This document shows positions 1 through 11,750 of a DNA stretch of 64,000 nt, in pieces (positions within the stretch are counted from its first letter, which is position 1; the number at the start of each line of letters is the position of its first letter). The stretch covers positions 62,001-126,000 of the forward strand of contig BDDD01001487.1 in NCBI GenBank assembly GCA_001972305.1. The letters run 5' to 3'. Under the pieces are notes generated by a model. It saw only the letters and a program-made list of their open reading frames with translations, searched no databases and was not told where the DNA came from. This stretch comes from Cephalotus follicularis (Eukaryota > Streptophyta > Magnoliopsida > Oxalidales > Cephalotaceae). A program made the position numbers and the translations under genes.

Positions 1-231
1 CTCCCATTAATGCTAGACTATTTAGGACTGAAGCATACTGGGTGGTCTGGGTTATTTGGAGTTACACCGGGTTCTCACAGTTCTCTCACAATCGGTGCCC
101 CTCGGGTTCATCCATAAAGTGGGCCCTGCAAGGGTTCTCCTTACAGTTTTCTCACAATCGGTGCCCCTCGTAGGTTCATCCATAAAGTGGGCCTTGCAAG
201 TTATCCTCCGGTAATGCTAGTCTATTACACA
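1..231. repeat. Family B repeat flank, left of CACTA-1
   Basis: Non-coding repeat holding two tandem copies of a roughly 70-bp unit that contains 'cacaatcggtgcccctcg' and 'ccataaagtgggcc'. The same pair of units recurs to the right of CACTA-1 at about 11941-12070 and 14210-14345, so CACTA-1 lies in copies of one repeat family. I see no coding sequence here. Confidence 0.7.
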
Positions 232-239
232 CACTACGA

Positions 240-600
240 GAAAACAACCTTTTTGAAATGGATAGTTTCCGTTTCAAAAGAGTTGTTTTTCCAATTCAAA
301 AGGACTTTTGAAACGGAAAAATGGAATTTCAAAAAACTGGCGTGACAAAAGCTTTTTGAAACGGACAAACCGTTTCAAAAACTTATCTTTTGAAACGGTG
401 AAAATACCGCTTTAAAAAGGTCTTGTCACGCCAGTTTTTTGAAACGGATATTATACCTTTTCAAAAACCCTTTTGAAACGGTTACCCATCCGTTTCAAAA
501 TGCTATTTAACAGGCCTTTTGAAACGGTATAGTATCTGTTTCAAAAAGTGAAAAAAATAGACATTGCTTTTCGAAACGGTTGTGCTTTCGTTTTAAAATG
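240..600. repeat. CACTA-1 left subterminal repeat array
   Basis: About a dozen copies of TTTTGAAACGG or its complement CCGTTTCAAAA, many arranged as head-to-head pairs a few bases apart, so that short hairpins can form. In En/Spm such subterminal repeats are binding sites for the TNPA protein. The right end at 11755-11925 carries the same motif. Confidence 0.8.
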
Positions 601-639
601 TGTTTTTTTAATTTGATTTAAATTTTTTATAATCTGATT

Positions 640-2440
640 TTTTTTTGGGTGTAAAATAGAGGTCGAACCTACGACATTATAATTGGGAAGCAAACATTGC
701 ATCGACTGAGCTACAAGCGCTAGATCTCGAATTAAATACAATATGTAACTTTCTTTCAAGATCAATGATTCTTTCTTCATACTCTGCATGAATACTTGCT
801 TCAAAATTAGATTGAGAAGCTTGGGAAGATGATGTTCTTGATTTACTACTAGGTGGAACAACAACTATGCCCATTGTCCGCACAAGACAATGTCCATCAC
901 CACCCACGACATTAACAAAGACTTGGTCTAACAGTGTTGGATCCTGACTGTTTTTTGGTATTAGCGCACTTAATTTAGTTGTCAGTTGCTCCTATCAACC
1001 AAAGAAAAATGAATTATCTTTAAACATGAAAAAAATTCATGCTATGACAAAAATCCGGCATGGCCTCTGCTAAAAATGGTCTAAACTATCTGTAAGGAAA
1101 ACACAATTCAAAAGATAACTCAACTCTTGGCATGCTATAACAAAAATTCGGCATGACCTCTGCTAAAAATGGACTAAACTACTTGTAACGAAAAAACAAC
1201 TCAACTCAACTCAACTCAAAAGACAACTCAACTCTTCGCTCCGCCAAGAGATCTCAATCATAATAGTTAAAATATAATTCAGTGCATTGTTTGTTCATGC
1301 AAAATGACTTACACATTAAGATTCAAAATTTAATATAATTCAGTTATGCAATTTAGTTACAAAATTTAATGCATAAGATATACCTCAATTTCTTTCGCCC
1401 CAATCTTTTTGTCGATGTCCCATCTTTTTTTTTCCTAGTTGTTCTCCACACTCTAGGCCGATTGATGGGCTCATTATTTTGCTTCATATGAAATGCTCAA
1501 TGCAACAACATAAATGAACTCCAAGAATATCACTAACATAAATAAATATATGTAAAGTTTAATGACCTTCAATGGTGTAGATGGATTGTATAATGTTACT
1601 TTTAGTGATAAACCTCATTAACTTAAAGAGCTACCTCATGACGTTTATTCGCATGACTCATCCTCCCAGTCCTACTGACGACCACAGGGCATCCGCGACA
1701 TTCTGAATTTGTTTCCGCAATTTTCTACGAAAGGAAAGAGAAGAAATAGATGTTTATAACAATTTTTCATTTCAAGCTATAGATGTCAATTATATTTCAT
1801 ATGTATGAGGTTGTAAATATCAAGTTTATCTCTATTACAATGCTCTAACATATTAAATCATACCTTTGATGATTCTTTACCCCAGAATCTGATTAAAGTT
1901 TCCCACTGCTCAGGATCCAACCTAGGAGGAGGGTTCGACCTACGCTCATCGTCTATTTGGTGAACCAAGTAGTAATCATGCTTTACTCTATGTTTCCAGA
2001 CCCTCCATTTTTCGTTGAGAGACTTCATGCAAATTGTTCTGTATTCCGGGGGTGCATTGGTGTTGCTCTAAATAATCCAAAATTAGACATCAGACATCAC
2101 AGTTGAGAAGATCAAATATAAAAAAATATTGAGAGCTTAATATCATAATTAAAGTAAGTTTTACCAAAATGTCATCCCAAGTGTTATCTAACACAGATTG
2201 ATCCATCCCACTCCATGAAATGATTGTCAATGGTAACAAATTACCATCCCGAGCAAAGCTTCCCAATTGTCTTGCCAATAACATAGCGTTTGGTCCAACA
2301 GGTTGGTGAAATTCATTTCACTCTAAGATCAATCTTTTATCTGTGCCCCACTGCTTTAGAAGTTTTGTAGGCCTTCTAAATTTATTTGTAGAAGAATTGG
2401 CATCAGATGCAGAAAATTCTCCTATGAGATTAATGAGGAC
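640..2440 (-). pseudogene. TNPA-like gene of CACTA-1 (plant transposase_24 type)
   Basis: Minus-strand exon-like blocks match the plant Ptta/En/Spm (transposase_24) family. The first, about 2440-2167, encodes a segment with RRPTKLLKQWG, NEFHQPVGPNA and LARQLGSFARDGNLLPLT, the conserved core, and ends at a GTAAAA donor-like site; an in-frame stop lies inside it. The second, about 2068-1867, encodes a segment with EKWRVWKHRVKHDYYL and PEQWETLIRFW, typical of this family. A third piece near 1740-1660 and a Ser-rich, coiled-coil-like piece at 907-740 would be the C-terminal part. In CACTA elements this protein binds the subterminal repeats and works with TNP2. A solo LTR lies immediately upstream. 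The exon structure is inferred by eye. Confidence 0.65.
641..728 (-). other. Degenerate tRNA-like sequence, possible SINE head
   Basis: Read on the minus strand this stretch contains TAGCTCAGT (box A-like) and, 44 bases further, GGTTCGACC (box B-like), the spacing found in tRNA genes. The D-stem and T-stem do not pair properly, so it is not a functional tRNA gene. It overlaps the end of the TNPA-like reading frame and is followed on the minus strand by an A-rich stretch, as in a tRNA-derived SINE. No clear target-site duplication is visible. Confidence 0.35.
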
Positions 2441-2704
2441 ATGTTAATATAAGTTCAAAAGGATCATCAAAGCCAAACATGATAGAAAACAAGAATGTAA
2501 TGAATTTCTGCATAAAATAACTTAAATCAGTTGGCGTCGTTGAAGTTGTTTGTTGAAACTCTTCTCTATTATGAAAGTTCTCAAAGTAGATCCATTGATC
2601 TTGTTATGACCACTTGATCATTACATTTGACATTAAAGATTTGGTGCATTTTCAATATTTAAACCACAAAAAAATGGAACTAACATTCAACTGTTAAGGG
2701 ATAG

Positions 2705-5328
2705 TGTAGCGCCCCCGACCCGAGTCCACTTTAAGCTCAAAGCGAACTTCGAAGATCGGTGCGTTACGTGGGATGAAACCTTAATCATCAAATCGTTTAA
2801 TCATATAACGATCCATTTCATATCATAAAATTTTGGCTTAGATTTAAAACCTAACATTATTACTCAATAACTTCACAAGATCACATATGCTTACATCTTT
2901 GAAACACCAATTTCAAAATGTCATATTCTCATTATCATGTTTACATTTGTACATCACTAATCATGTAACCTTACACAGCGGAAAAACGTAATCTTATCAC
3001 CTCATAAAATAATCATATACTCGTCTTTTTCCATTAACATCTCATACACTCAAGTATGTTCAATAACTATTGATATCATCTTAACTATAGCAATCGATTC
3101 TATACGTTCACCTCTATACATCGTCTATTATAAAACATTACACAGCGAAAACTATTAACACATGACATTAAAACATAGCTGCATAGCATATCATACTTTC
3201 ATTCCTTACTCTTCTTTCGCGAACTTCCACTAAAGCTCGCAACTTTTCGTTCAACGTTTCCTGGAAGATTTATTTGAAAACAAAACATTGAAAGGAGTGA
3301 GCTTTTAAGAGCCCAGTAAGAAGCATAGTCATAAAACGTTATCGAAATCCATTATTTTTTTTGATAATTTATATCAAAACGTTTCAACATCATACTTTTC
3401 AAAATATCTTTGGAAATCATTTTCTTCACATTTAGAAAGAAAACATCTTTAAAATACATTTTCTGTTCATATATCATGAAACAGAACATTTTATATAACT
3501 TGGTGGTCGTGAACCTTTGTGAACCCTTTTACATTGCTTCACCGGGGCATTGTGCACTCCCCGATTACTATCCTTACATCACATGCATGCCCGTGAGCAC
3601 GCTCGGCTCTATATTAGTCATTGAGCATCTCGCTCCATTTTCCTTGGAAGATCGCAATCCAAGGCAGTTCATTTATTAATCTTTTACTAGATTAATCCTT
3701 GCTGGATCGCAATCCAGTAGTTGTTCATATAAATTCATTTTGTAAAACATTTCATAAAACATTTCTTATACTTTGAGTGACCAGCTCAAAGCATTCATAA
3801 CACATACATTCATAAAACATTTCTCTTCATAAAACATTTCTCTTCATTTGAGTAGTTAACTCAAATGCATTCATAAAATCATTTCATATAATCTTTCTTA
3901 ATACCTTGAGTGATCAGCCCAAAGCATTCATAAAACATCATCATAAAACCTTTCCAAAACTGGTTTCTTTTGTAAAAACATTCATTTCACAATCATAAAA
4001 CATTTCTCATCACTTTGAGTAATTAATTTAAAAACCTTTAGAAAACAGTTTTGCACAACTTTTCTAAAATACATATTTCGTATAGAAATAGTCATTTTCA
4101 TAGAAAACTTAAAACATAGAAGTTAAATTAGACATCTCAATGAATCTACAGAGATAAAAATTATAAAATTCCATTGAGAAACGAAGCTGCAATGAATTTT
4201 TAAAGTTGCAGTTTCCTTTTGAAAACAAGACCTGAGCAGTAGAAGAAAACATAGTTTTTCATCAAGAATTCGACAGAATCTCAAGATGCATAAAACATAA
4301 AATTTAAATTAGACATCTTTAGGTTTTCAAAACATTAAACCATTCGAAATTTCATCAAGAAATCAGCAATATATGAATTAAACTATCTGCTGCATAATTT
4401 TGAATCAAAACAGAGGAATACTTTGAGAAAATGGGTATAGAATCTTCTTACCTCACTTGATCTCCTTCTCTCCTTCTCTCCCACGAATCTCCCTCTTCAA
4501 GTTAGCAGAAATCAACTCTTTATTCAGCTTTAGAAGGCACACATATATAAAGGGAAAGGGAAAGGGAGACTTGGAGGCAAAGTCTTGCACATGCCATAAA
4601 GACTTGGGGTCAAAGTCTCCTTGGCAGCCCATGTGCATAATTCCCTCAATTCAGCTGATGCCACATGCCCTTTCTTAGCAAAATATCATAATTCTTCCAT
4701 CCCTTGCTTGCCACGTGTCCTACAATTCATTTAATTCCTCCGAAATGGGGTAAAAAGCTAGAATTCTTCACCTAACACAGGGCAAAGCGTTGACTCTTTA
4801 CTTTTAAGCGTCGACTGTCACAGACTTTACCTGAATTTTTTCACCCCTATCCCGACTAAAGCGCTGACGCTTTATTACAAAGCATCGACGCTTTAAGTCT
4901 TCGTCCAAGTCAACTGACACATTAATCTTCAACGCGTCGACGTTTAAAATTAGGACATCGACCTTTACCCAAAGCGTCGACTCTTTAGCCCTAAGCGTCG
5001 ACGGTTTGAGGGCTTTGTCCAATTTGCCCTTGCTCTGGTTTAAAGCGCAGATAGGAGGGGTCTAAGAGTCGAACGTCACTACCCAAGCGTCGGCGCTTTA
5101 AGTGGAACTGTTGGCGCTTTAGACAGTTTTCCTTCTCAAAAAAAATTTCTTCTAGGGGCGCTACCCCCTGAACCCCCGCCCGCTGTCTGGGCAGCGGGAC
5201 CCCCCGTCCGCTCAGCGGGGAGCGGAACCCCCGTACTCCCCGAGCGTAGGGTCATACTACGGGTCCCTTAAAATATAGCAATCGTCTTTCCATAATTAAT
5301 ATCTTTACTGGAAATTCGGGTCATCACA
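2705..5328 (-). mobile_element. Solo LTR, Ty3/Gypsy-like, inside CACTA-1
   Basis: The sequence starts TGTAGCGCCCCCGACC and ends GGGTCATCACA, has TG...CA ends, and is flanked by the 5-bp direct repeat gatag (2700-2704 and 5329-5333). No internal retroelement domains are present, so it reads as a solo LTR left by recombination between two LTRs. On the minus strand a TATATA motif near 4545 is followed by CT-rich leader-like sequence, suggesting minus orientation. It is younger than the CACTA-1 copy that it interrupts. Confidence 0.8.
4785..5115. repeat. TCGA-centred palindrome array in the solo LTR
   Basis: About twelve degenerate copies of the imperfect palindrome AAAGCGTCGACGCTTT at irregular spacing. 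The same kind of array occurs in several other LTR-derived sequences of this window. Confidence 0.7.
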
Positions 5329-5333
5329 GATAG

Positions 5334-6100
5334 TGTGTGTGTATGAAAAATGGACTATAAACTGCTATACCCTACACACAAATATTCAACCATTTAGAGA
5401 TGCAGTGTGCATCATATTAGGTTCTTTAGTCCATATTCCAAGTGTTTTATAGCATACAAGTTCGTAAGTTGCATCATATCAATTTCTAGTCTTCATGTAT
5501 GAAAAAAAATGAACTAGTTTCTATATAGGTAACCTTGCATCCTCCCAAATTAAAAAATAAAATAAAAATGGAACAGTTGTTGAACACAAATAGACTGCCT
5601 TGATCCCCACATTTATGTTAGCTAGCTAGTTGAAACAGATGTTAAGTTTCGGATTTTGTGACAACTATTGTTTCGTCAATTCACATGTTTATGGACTTTG
5701 ATTCTTCTTGTATATGGAAAAGAATAAATTAGATTTTTAGAAATGCCATGTATACCTGCCATTGATATCCCCTCATGTGATCTAGCATGGGGGAGATATC
5801 TCTACTGATTAGGGTCTTCATGTAAGTCATCCATGTGTATACCACAAACTCTCTTGCCCGCCATCGACCTATAGAAACATGAACTCATGTATGCAAAGTA
5901 AAAAATATGAGATAAAAACAACATAATAAACAATTACATGTTGATATTTCATCAATTTATATGCACAATCACACTTGCATATAAAAAATATAGTGTATTC
6001 ATACAAAATGACTTGTGAATAAAGATTCAAAATGAAACATTGTAACACTTTATTAATGAGAGTACATAACTGAACTTCAAATTCAAAAAAAAAAAAAATA
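5334..6100. other. CACTA-1 internal sequence without a clear gene
   Basis: AT-rich sequence between the solo LTR and the end of the TNP2 gene. A short minus-strand open stretch near 5760-5870 (MAGKRVCGIHMDDLHEDPNQ) could be a remnant exon of a CACTA gene, but I cannot assign it. Confidence 0.5.
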
Positions 6101-6104
6101 GTGT

Positions 6105-9100
6105 CAATCATCATTGCTCTCACTCCCGTCATCTATATCATTATTTGGAAGCCCTGTGTCAATAGTTTCCCCATCAATCCCTTCTCTCACCCAATACACT
6201 ACATTGTGAGTACGATTCGGTCCAATGTTATCCAACTCTTGCATACTGAAGGGCTAAACTTGTGGAATTTTTATTGGGTGAACCGAATCCTCCGACAAGT
6301 ACATGTCAAACTTGTCTCTGGATGTCAAAGGAACAACAACATGCCAATTCGGTTCTGTAGGATCTTGCACGTACCAAACTTGCTCCGCTTTCTCAGATAA
6401 GATGAAAGGTTCATTGCCCAATAAATCATTATTGTACAACAAGTGATTGAAGTTCACAACTGTAAATTTTAAACTCATCATCTTTCATCCCTTGTTGATT
6501 GCTAATCCAATTTCATCTAAACAACACAAATTTCATAAGATTAGTATATCGAATTTCAATGATATCAGTCAACTCTCCGTAGTATGCTACAATTCCTTCA
6601 CGAGGGTTCTTGTCTCTTCTACTAGCGTAACTCAATGTTTTTACTCTTAGCATGACACCGCTATTTTGAATATTCCTACACTTGTCAACTTATTTCGTGC
6701 AAAAAATGAAAGCCATTAACAGTATAACCTTTGAAATTTGATGCCTCTTGTTTAGGACCTCCTGATAGGTTTTTGATTTCATCTGAAACTTGCTGACAGC
6801 TCAAAAATCATAGTTTGAACCTATTTTTTTAGAGCACATAGACAATGATTTTTTTTTTAGGAAATGCCTTTTTTCATTACTAATCCGTTATATATAGTAG
6901 TGTACTACTTATATGGTGCTTAAACCATGTGTGGAATGACTCGTGATGAACCTTGTCAACTAGACGAGGATCACGAGGATATTGTTGTCTTAATTCTTCA
7001 AGGTGTGCCCTGTAACATTGATTTGGACATTATTAGTGGAAACAAGTATGCATTTAATATTACATCGGGCATAGTGATTTACTGCATAAATGGTTGTACT
7101 GCCTCAGTATTGGCGAGCACATATCGATGAGCTTGTACTCTCGTTACGGATGATAGCCGAAACTTATTTATTTTCCCTAGGATATGACCATGGACATCAC
7201 CTCCATCATCATTTCTTATTGGGCAGTTAGACTTGGTTTCCAAACTATCATCCAAATACTAAGCACATAAATTCATGCACTCTTCCAACAAAATCCCTTT
7301 CACAATTAAAGCTTCAGGATGTGCCCGATTGCGCACATATTTTTTAAGTGTTTGGAGAAACCTAAAAGGATTTAAGAATACAAAATAGTGTTCAAACAAA
7401 TGATACATGTGTTAATAAAGTTAAAAAGCACAAATACATACCGTTCAATTGGATACATCCAATGAAATTGTACTGCACCAGCCATAGATAACTCAGGCGG
7501 TAGATGAATAGGCAAGTGCTCCATCACATCAAAGAATGATCGTGGAAATATCATCTCAAGACTGCAAATCGTAATAGCCATACGATCCTGAAGCTTTTCA
7601 ATATCAGATAAACTATTTACTTTCGAGCACAATTGCCTGAAGCAACTACCTAATTCAATCAATACTTTGACAACATTCTTAGGCATCACTTTCCGTTAAG
7701 CTATTGGGAGTAGTTGTTGCATTAGAATGTGATTATCACGAATTTTGAATCCTGATACGGTCTTGCAGGTGCACACGTCGAGATATATTAGATGAGTAAC
7801 CATTAGGGACTTTGACATCCTTTAACACTTTCAAGAATATATCCTTCTCCTGCTTGCTCATCGTAAATTTAATAGGAGGTAAGTATTGCAGATTTGCCCC
7901 TCTCACTGTAGGATGAAAATCCGGCCTAATTCCCAAGTCTTTGAGGTCTTTCCGACCATTCAAGTGGTCTTTTATTTTTCCTTTAACCCCTAACAAGGTA
8001 AACAAAACATTGTCATACATATTCTTCTCAATATGCATTACATCAAGATTATGGCAAACCAAATTATGCTCCAAATATGACAATTCAAAAAATATACTCT
8101 TTTTTTTCTTCTAATCGTGCGTCTTTTTCAAAGGCATTTTAACTTCTTTTTCTCGTCTTTTTTCACATTCTTCTCTTTTCCTGTTTTTTAACACATCATC
8201 CTTCTTATATATCGTTTCCATGTTAATGTCCCTTAATTGTTGCAACAATTCTTCACCGGATAACACATGTGGTTGTTGCCTCATATCAACCTTTTGTTGA
8301 AAAAATGATACTCTATCTCTTCGAAACTTATGATTCTTGAACAAGAAAGGATGATGGTTAGGGTAACACCACTTACCACTATAATACAACCATAAAGATT
8401 TAGGATTCATGTTGCAAGGAGGACAAGCAAATTTCCCTTTTGTGCTCCATCCAGACGAGTCTCCGTATGCCGGAAAGTCATTGATCGTCCATAATAGAGC
8501 TGCATGCAATTTAAACATCTCTTTCCTTGATGCATCATAAGTAGTTATCCCGTCATTCTATAACTCATTTAACTCCTCAATTAGTGGCTGCAAGTACACA
8601 TCAATCTTATTTCCAGGTCTGTTAGGACCATCGATAAGCATAGGCACAATGAAATGTGGTTGTTTCATGCATAACCATGGAGGCACATTATACGGCATGA
8701 CAACCACAGACCAAGTACTATGAGCGATGGACATATTGCTGAATGGATTGAACCCATCACTTGCTAAATCGAGCCTAACATTCCGACTATCACTTGCAAA
8801 TATTGGATTCCGTTCATCAAAAATTTTCCATGATTGAACCCATCACTTGCTAAACCGAGCCTAACATTCCGACTATCACTTGCAAATATTGGATTCCGTT
8901 CATCAAATTTTTTCCATGCAAGAGAATCTGTAGGATGCCTCATGACACCGTCATCAATGCGTTCCTCTGCATGCCATCTCATAAGGGGAGCAATTTTTTA
9001 TGACCAAAAATATCTCTGCAATCTCGGCTTCAATGGTAAGTACCTCACTTTTTTAACAGCTATCTTTAAGCCCTTACTCACATTATTTGTGTCACTACCA

Positions 9101-9913
9101 CAATCTACTTGTTTATATCTTGAAGCATTACAAATGTCACACTTTTCAAGATCTACGGTCTCATTACGGAACAACATAAACCTATTAGGACATGCATCCC
9201 ATGTTTCATACTTGAATCCTAACTCTGAAGTCATCTTGTTAGCCTGATAGTATGATGTTGGAATCTTGTCATCGCACCAAACTTTTTGCAAGAATTGCAA
9301 CAACTTAGTAAAAGACTTATTTGTCCATCCATTAAGGACCTTTAAGTGTAATAGTTCAACAGTAAATGATAGTGTCGTGAACTCCTTACAATTCGGGAAC
9401 AACTCCATTTCTGTATCTTTTAAAAGTTTTAAAAACTTTGTACTATCTTCATCAACAATAGTGTCAAGTTCTGGTTCTTCATTGTCAACCATATTCCCTT
9501 CTACTTCTGGAATCCCTATTCCCTCACATACCATTTCTATCATATTAGCTCCCAAAGTTGATTCAACTTGTACATCATATCCTATATTATGATCCACAAT
9601 CATAGCATCGCTCACATATACTGTATTTCCAATATTACCTTCACCATGTCTTATCCATTTCTTATAACTTTATTAGAAAACCATATAGTATAAAATGCTC
9701 ATTGACAGTATCTTTACCATGATAATAACAATTAGCACATTTGATACACGGGCAACAGATAAATTTGTCCTGATTTTTATTCCTATATGCAAAGTTAAAA
9801 AATATTTTAACCCCTTGAACATATGCTCTTGGATTTATTCTACATAAATCAATCCAACTCTTATCTATCTTTATCTTATGACTTTTGATCCCTAACAATA
9901 GAAACACAAACAA
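6105..9913 (-). pseudogene. TNP2-type CACTA transposase (decayed)
   Basis: Minus-strand gene of the catalytic CACTA transposase. Domains in order: a transposase-associated domain at about 9870-9670 (DKSWIDLCR, then CPCIKC and a HFILYGF block); the TNP2 core at about 9350-7740 (LGFKYETWDACPNRFMLFR; a CDIC pair; LHAALLWTINDFPAYG; NLDVMHIEKNMYDNV); DUF4218 at about 7690-7440; DUF4216 at about 6480-6250 (QVWYVQDPTEPNWHVV). The C-terminus ends in an acidic tail near 6105. The expected start Met before DKSW reads ATA instead of ATG. The frame is broken in several places, including a stop near 6257 and an 86-bp tandem duplication near 8746-8917. Some gaps could be introns. This enzyme would cut and join the element ends; this copy cannot. 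Confidence 0.85.
8746..8917 (-). repeat. 86-bp tandem duplication within TNP2
   Basis: Two adjacent copies of a segment beginning 'gattgaacccatcacttgct', offset by 86 bp, nearly identical. Because 86 is not a multiple of three, the duplication shifts the transposase frame. The high similarity suggests a fairly recent event. Confidence 0.8.
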
Positions 9914-9953
9914 TAACTATTAGACATGCATAACTGATTTTGTTATCCCCAGC

Positions 9954-9954
<1 letters not shown>

Positions 9955-9990
<36 letters not shown>
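9955..9990. repeat. (GA)n microsatellite
   Basis: About 17 GA dinucleotides just upstream of the TNP2 gene in its reading direction, where a 5' leader would lie. Confidence 0.95.
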
Positions 9991-9991
<1 letters not shown>

Positions 9992-10494
9992 TATTAATCT
10001 TACCTGAAATCAGCGACCGGTGATGGTGTTGCTTTTGATGCCAGTGATGGGGATTGTGTGAGAGAGGGAGAAACGATTTTGATAATCTGACTGTGAGAGA
10101 TATAGATAAACTGTGATTAGGGGTATTTATTCGGGTATTATCCGAACCGCAAAAGTACTTTGTTTTCCCTTTCACATAATATCCATTGATATATCTAGAT
10201 ATTGAGAATATATCTAGGATGTAACGATATCTTCAAAAATATTGCTATATGTTGAGTAAAATGCACCTTTTTTTTTTAAAAAAAAATAGGAATATATCGA
10301 AGCTCTATCAATGAAATATTGAAGATATTTCTCAAAAAATAAATTCGCGTGGCTAGATATCCAATTTACAAGTATTTGGATTAATAAATTCGCGTGGCTA
10401 GATATCACGAATTGCATACTCATCAATCATCTAATGCTTTAAATTTCTGAGTAAGACATCTCTGCATGTATATTTTTTCGGTTGGCTAGATATC

Positions 10495-10797
10495 AAGTTC
10501 ATTACCAAGGTTCAGCAGCGTGGTGCAGCCATTATTAATGCTAGGAAATTGTCAAGTGCATTGTTTACTGCCAGTGCAGCTTGTGATCATATACGTGATT
10601 TGGTTCTTGGAACTCCCAAGGTTGATACTCTTCAGTTCATGTTGCTGTTGGTCTTGCTTAGTTTCTCTTCTATATGTACTATTTATTGTTTACTTATTCT
10701 ATTTGTTTCCTCTACATCTTTTATTCAGGGAATATGGGTTTCCATAGGAGTGTATTCTGATGGGTCTTATGGGATTCAACCTGGCCTTATTTATTAA
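10495..10797 (+). pseudogene. Captured cytosolic malate dehydrogenase fragment
   Basis: Two exons joined by a 108-bp intron with GT-AG borders (10621-10728). The first exon (10495-10620) encodes a segment with [20 protein letters not shown] and [17 protein letters not shown]. The second (10729-10797) encodes [20 protein letters not shown] and then reaches a stop. These match the C-terminal part of plant cytosolic NAD-malate dehydrogenase, which interconverts malate and oxaloacetate. Only about 65 of roughly 330 residues are present; the NAD-binding half is missing, and the stop falls before the final strands. A kept intron means capture from genomic DNA, not from mRNA. It lies inside CACTA-1, on the strand opposite to the transposon genes. 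Confidence 0.85.
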
Positions 10798-11750
10798 TCC
10801 AAATATCGAAGCATCTGATTCAAACACCAGTTTATTGAAACTACCAAAAACCAGGGGCTGCACATGAAGAACGGGCTATAAAAATATTATAATCCATGAA
10901 AGTTGATCCACAAGTAATCACACTCACGAGAAATTGCAAGAGCTTCAATGAATCACCAACTAAAAACAAAAACAAAGAAAAAAGAAGAGAATAACCTGTA
11001 TTTTGCTCTATTGATTAGCAGTCTTCCTCTTCCACCCATTGGAATTGAGGATATTTATAGGGGAAAAGCCAAAAGGATTATTGGCAGACCCAGTTGCTTA
11101 CCTATGCCAGATGGTCAGTTCACAATGTTCATTATATATTGCTCTATTTGATTGAAGTAGATGTATTTGTGCACATTTCTTAACTCGAATACAATTCTTA
11201 ATATGCATATACAGGTTTTGAGATTTTTGTTAATATTGATTATCTATAAAGGTAAATATTTACAATTGAAAATTAGAAGTTGAAGCAATTTCAACATCTG
11301 CCATGAATCATTTCTACTAGACATGAATACACATAAAACTTGTATCAAATCCTGAGTAAAAGAATAAAAACTAAACATCCCTTAACAAACAATGAATACA
11401 GTTCAATGGAAGCACGGGTAAAAATTAATAGCATCCAAAATTGGAAGAAAATTCATGTAAGAAGACTCGTTAGGGAGATACCTTGGCATATAATTTCCTT
11501 CTATTATCACCACACGATCAGATACCATACTTGGTCACTATCTGCAGTCAATCATATGCACATTTTATTCTATGCCTCTCTTCTACAGTGAAAGGAGTCG
11601 TTGAGAGTGAGAGGAGAGGAGCAGTTGAGTCGAGAGGGAGAGGAGATGAGTCTTTGAGTTGAGAGTTAGGGTTGCAGAACGAAATGGTATGCTCTGCGAT
11701 TTGGGAAGAGAAATAGAAATGTAGAATTGCGAAATGGTATATAAAATTTA
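10798..11750. other. CACTA-1 right internal non-coding sequence
   Basis: No recognisable gene. A short plus-strand open stretch (10948-11151) has no known motif. From 11109 onward this sequence is the first copy of the duplicated block described separately. GA-rich sequence with 'gagaggagag' lies at 11590-11690. Confidence 0.6.

Noticed and set aside
641-728. Functional tRNA gene
   Set aside because: Box motifs and spacing fit but the D- and T-stems do not pair, so it is at most a tRNA-derived remnant.
4453-5022. Open frames on both strands near the solo LTR promoter region
   Set aside because: No domain; the minus-strand frame at 4804-5022 is a translation of the palindrome array.
8834-9592. 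Plus-strand open frames of 108-137 residues
   Set aside because: Antisense shadows of the TNP2 transposase.
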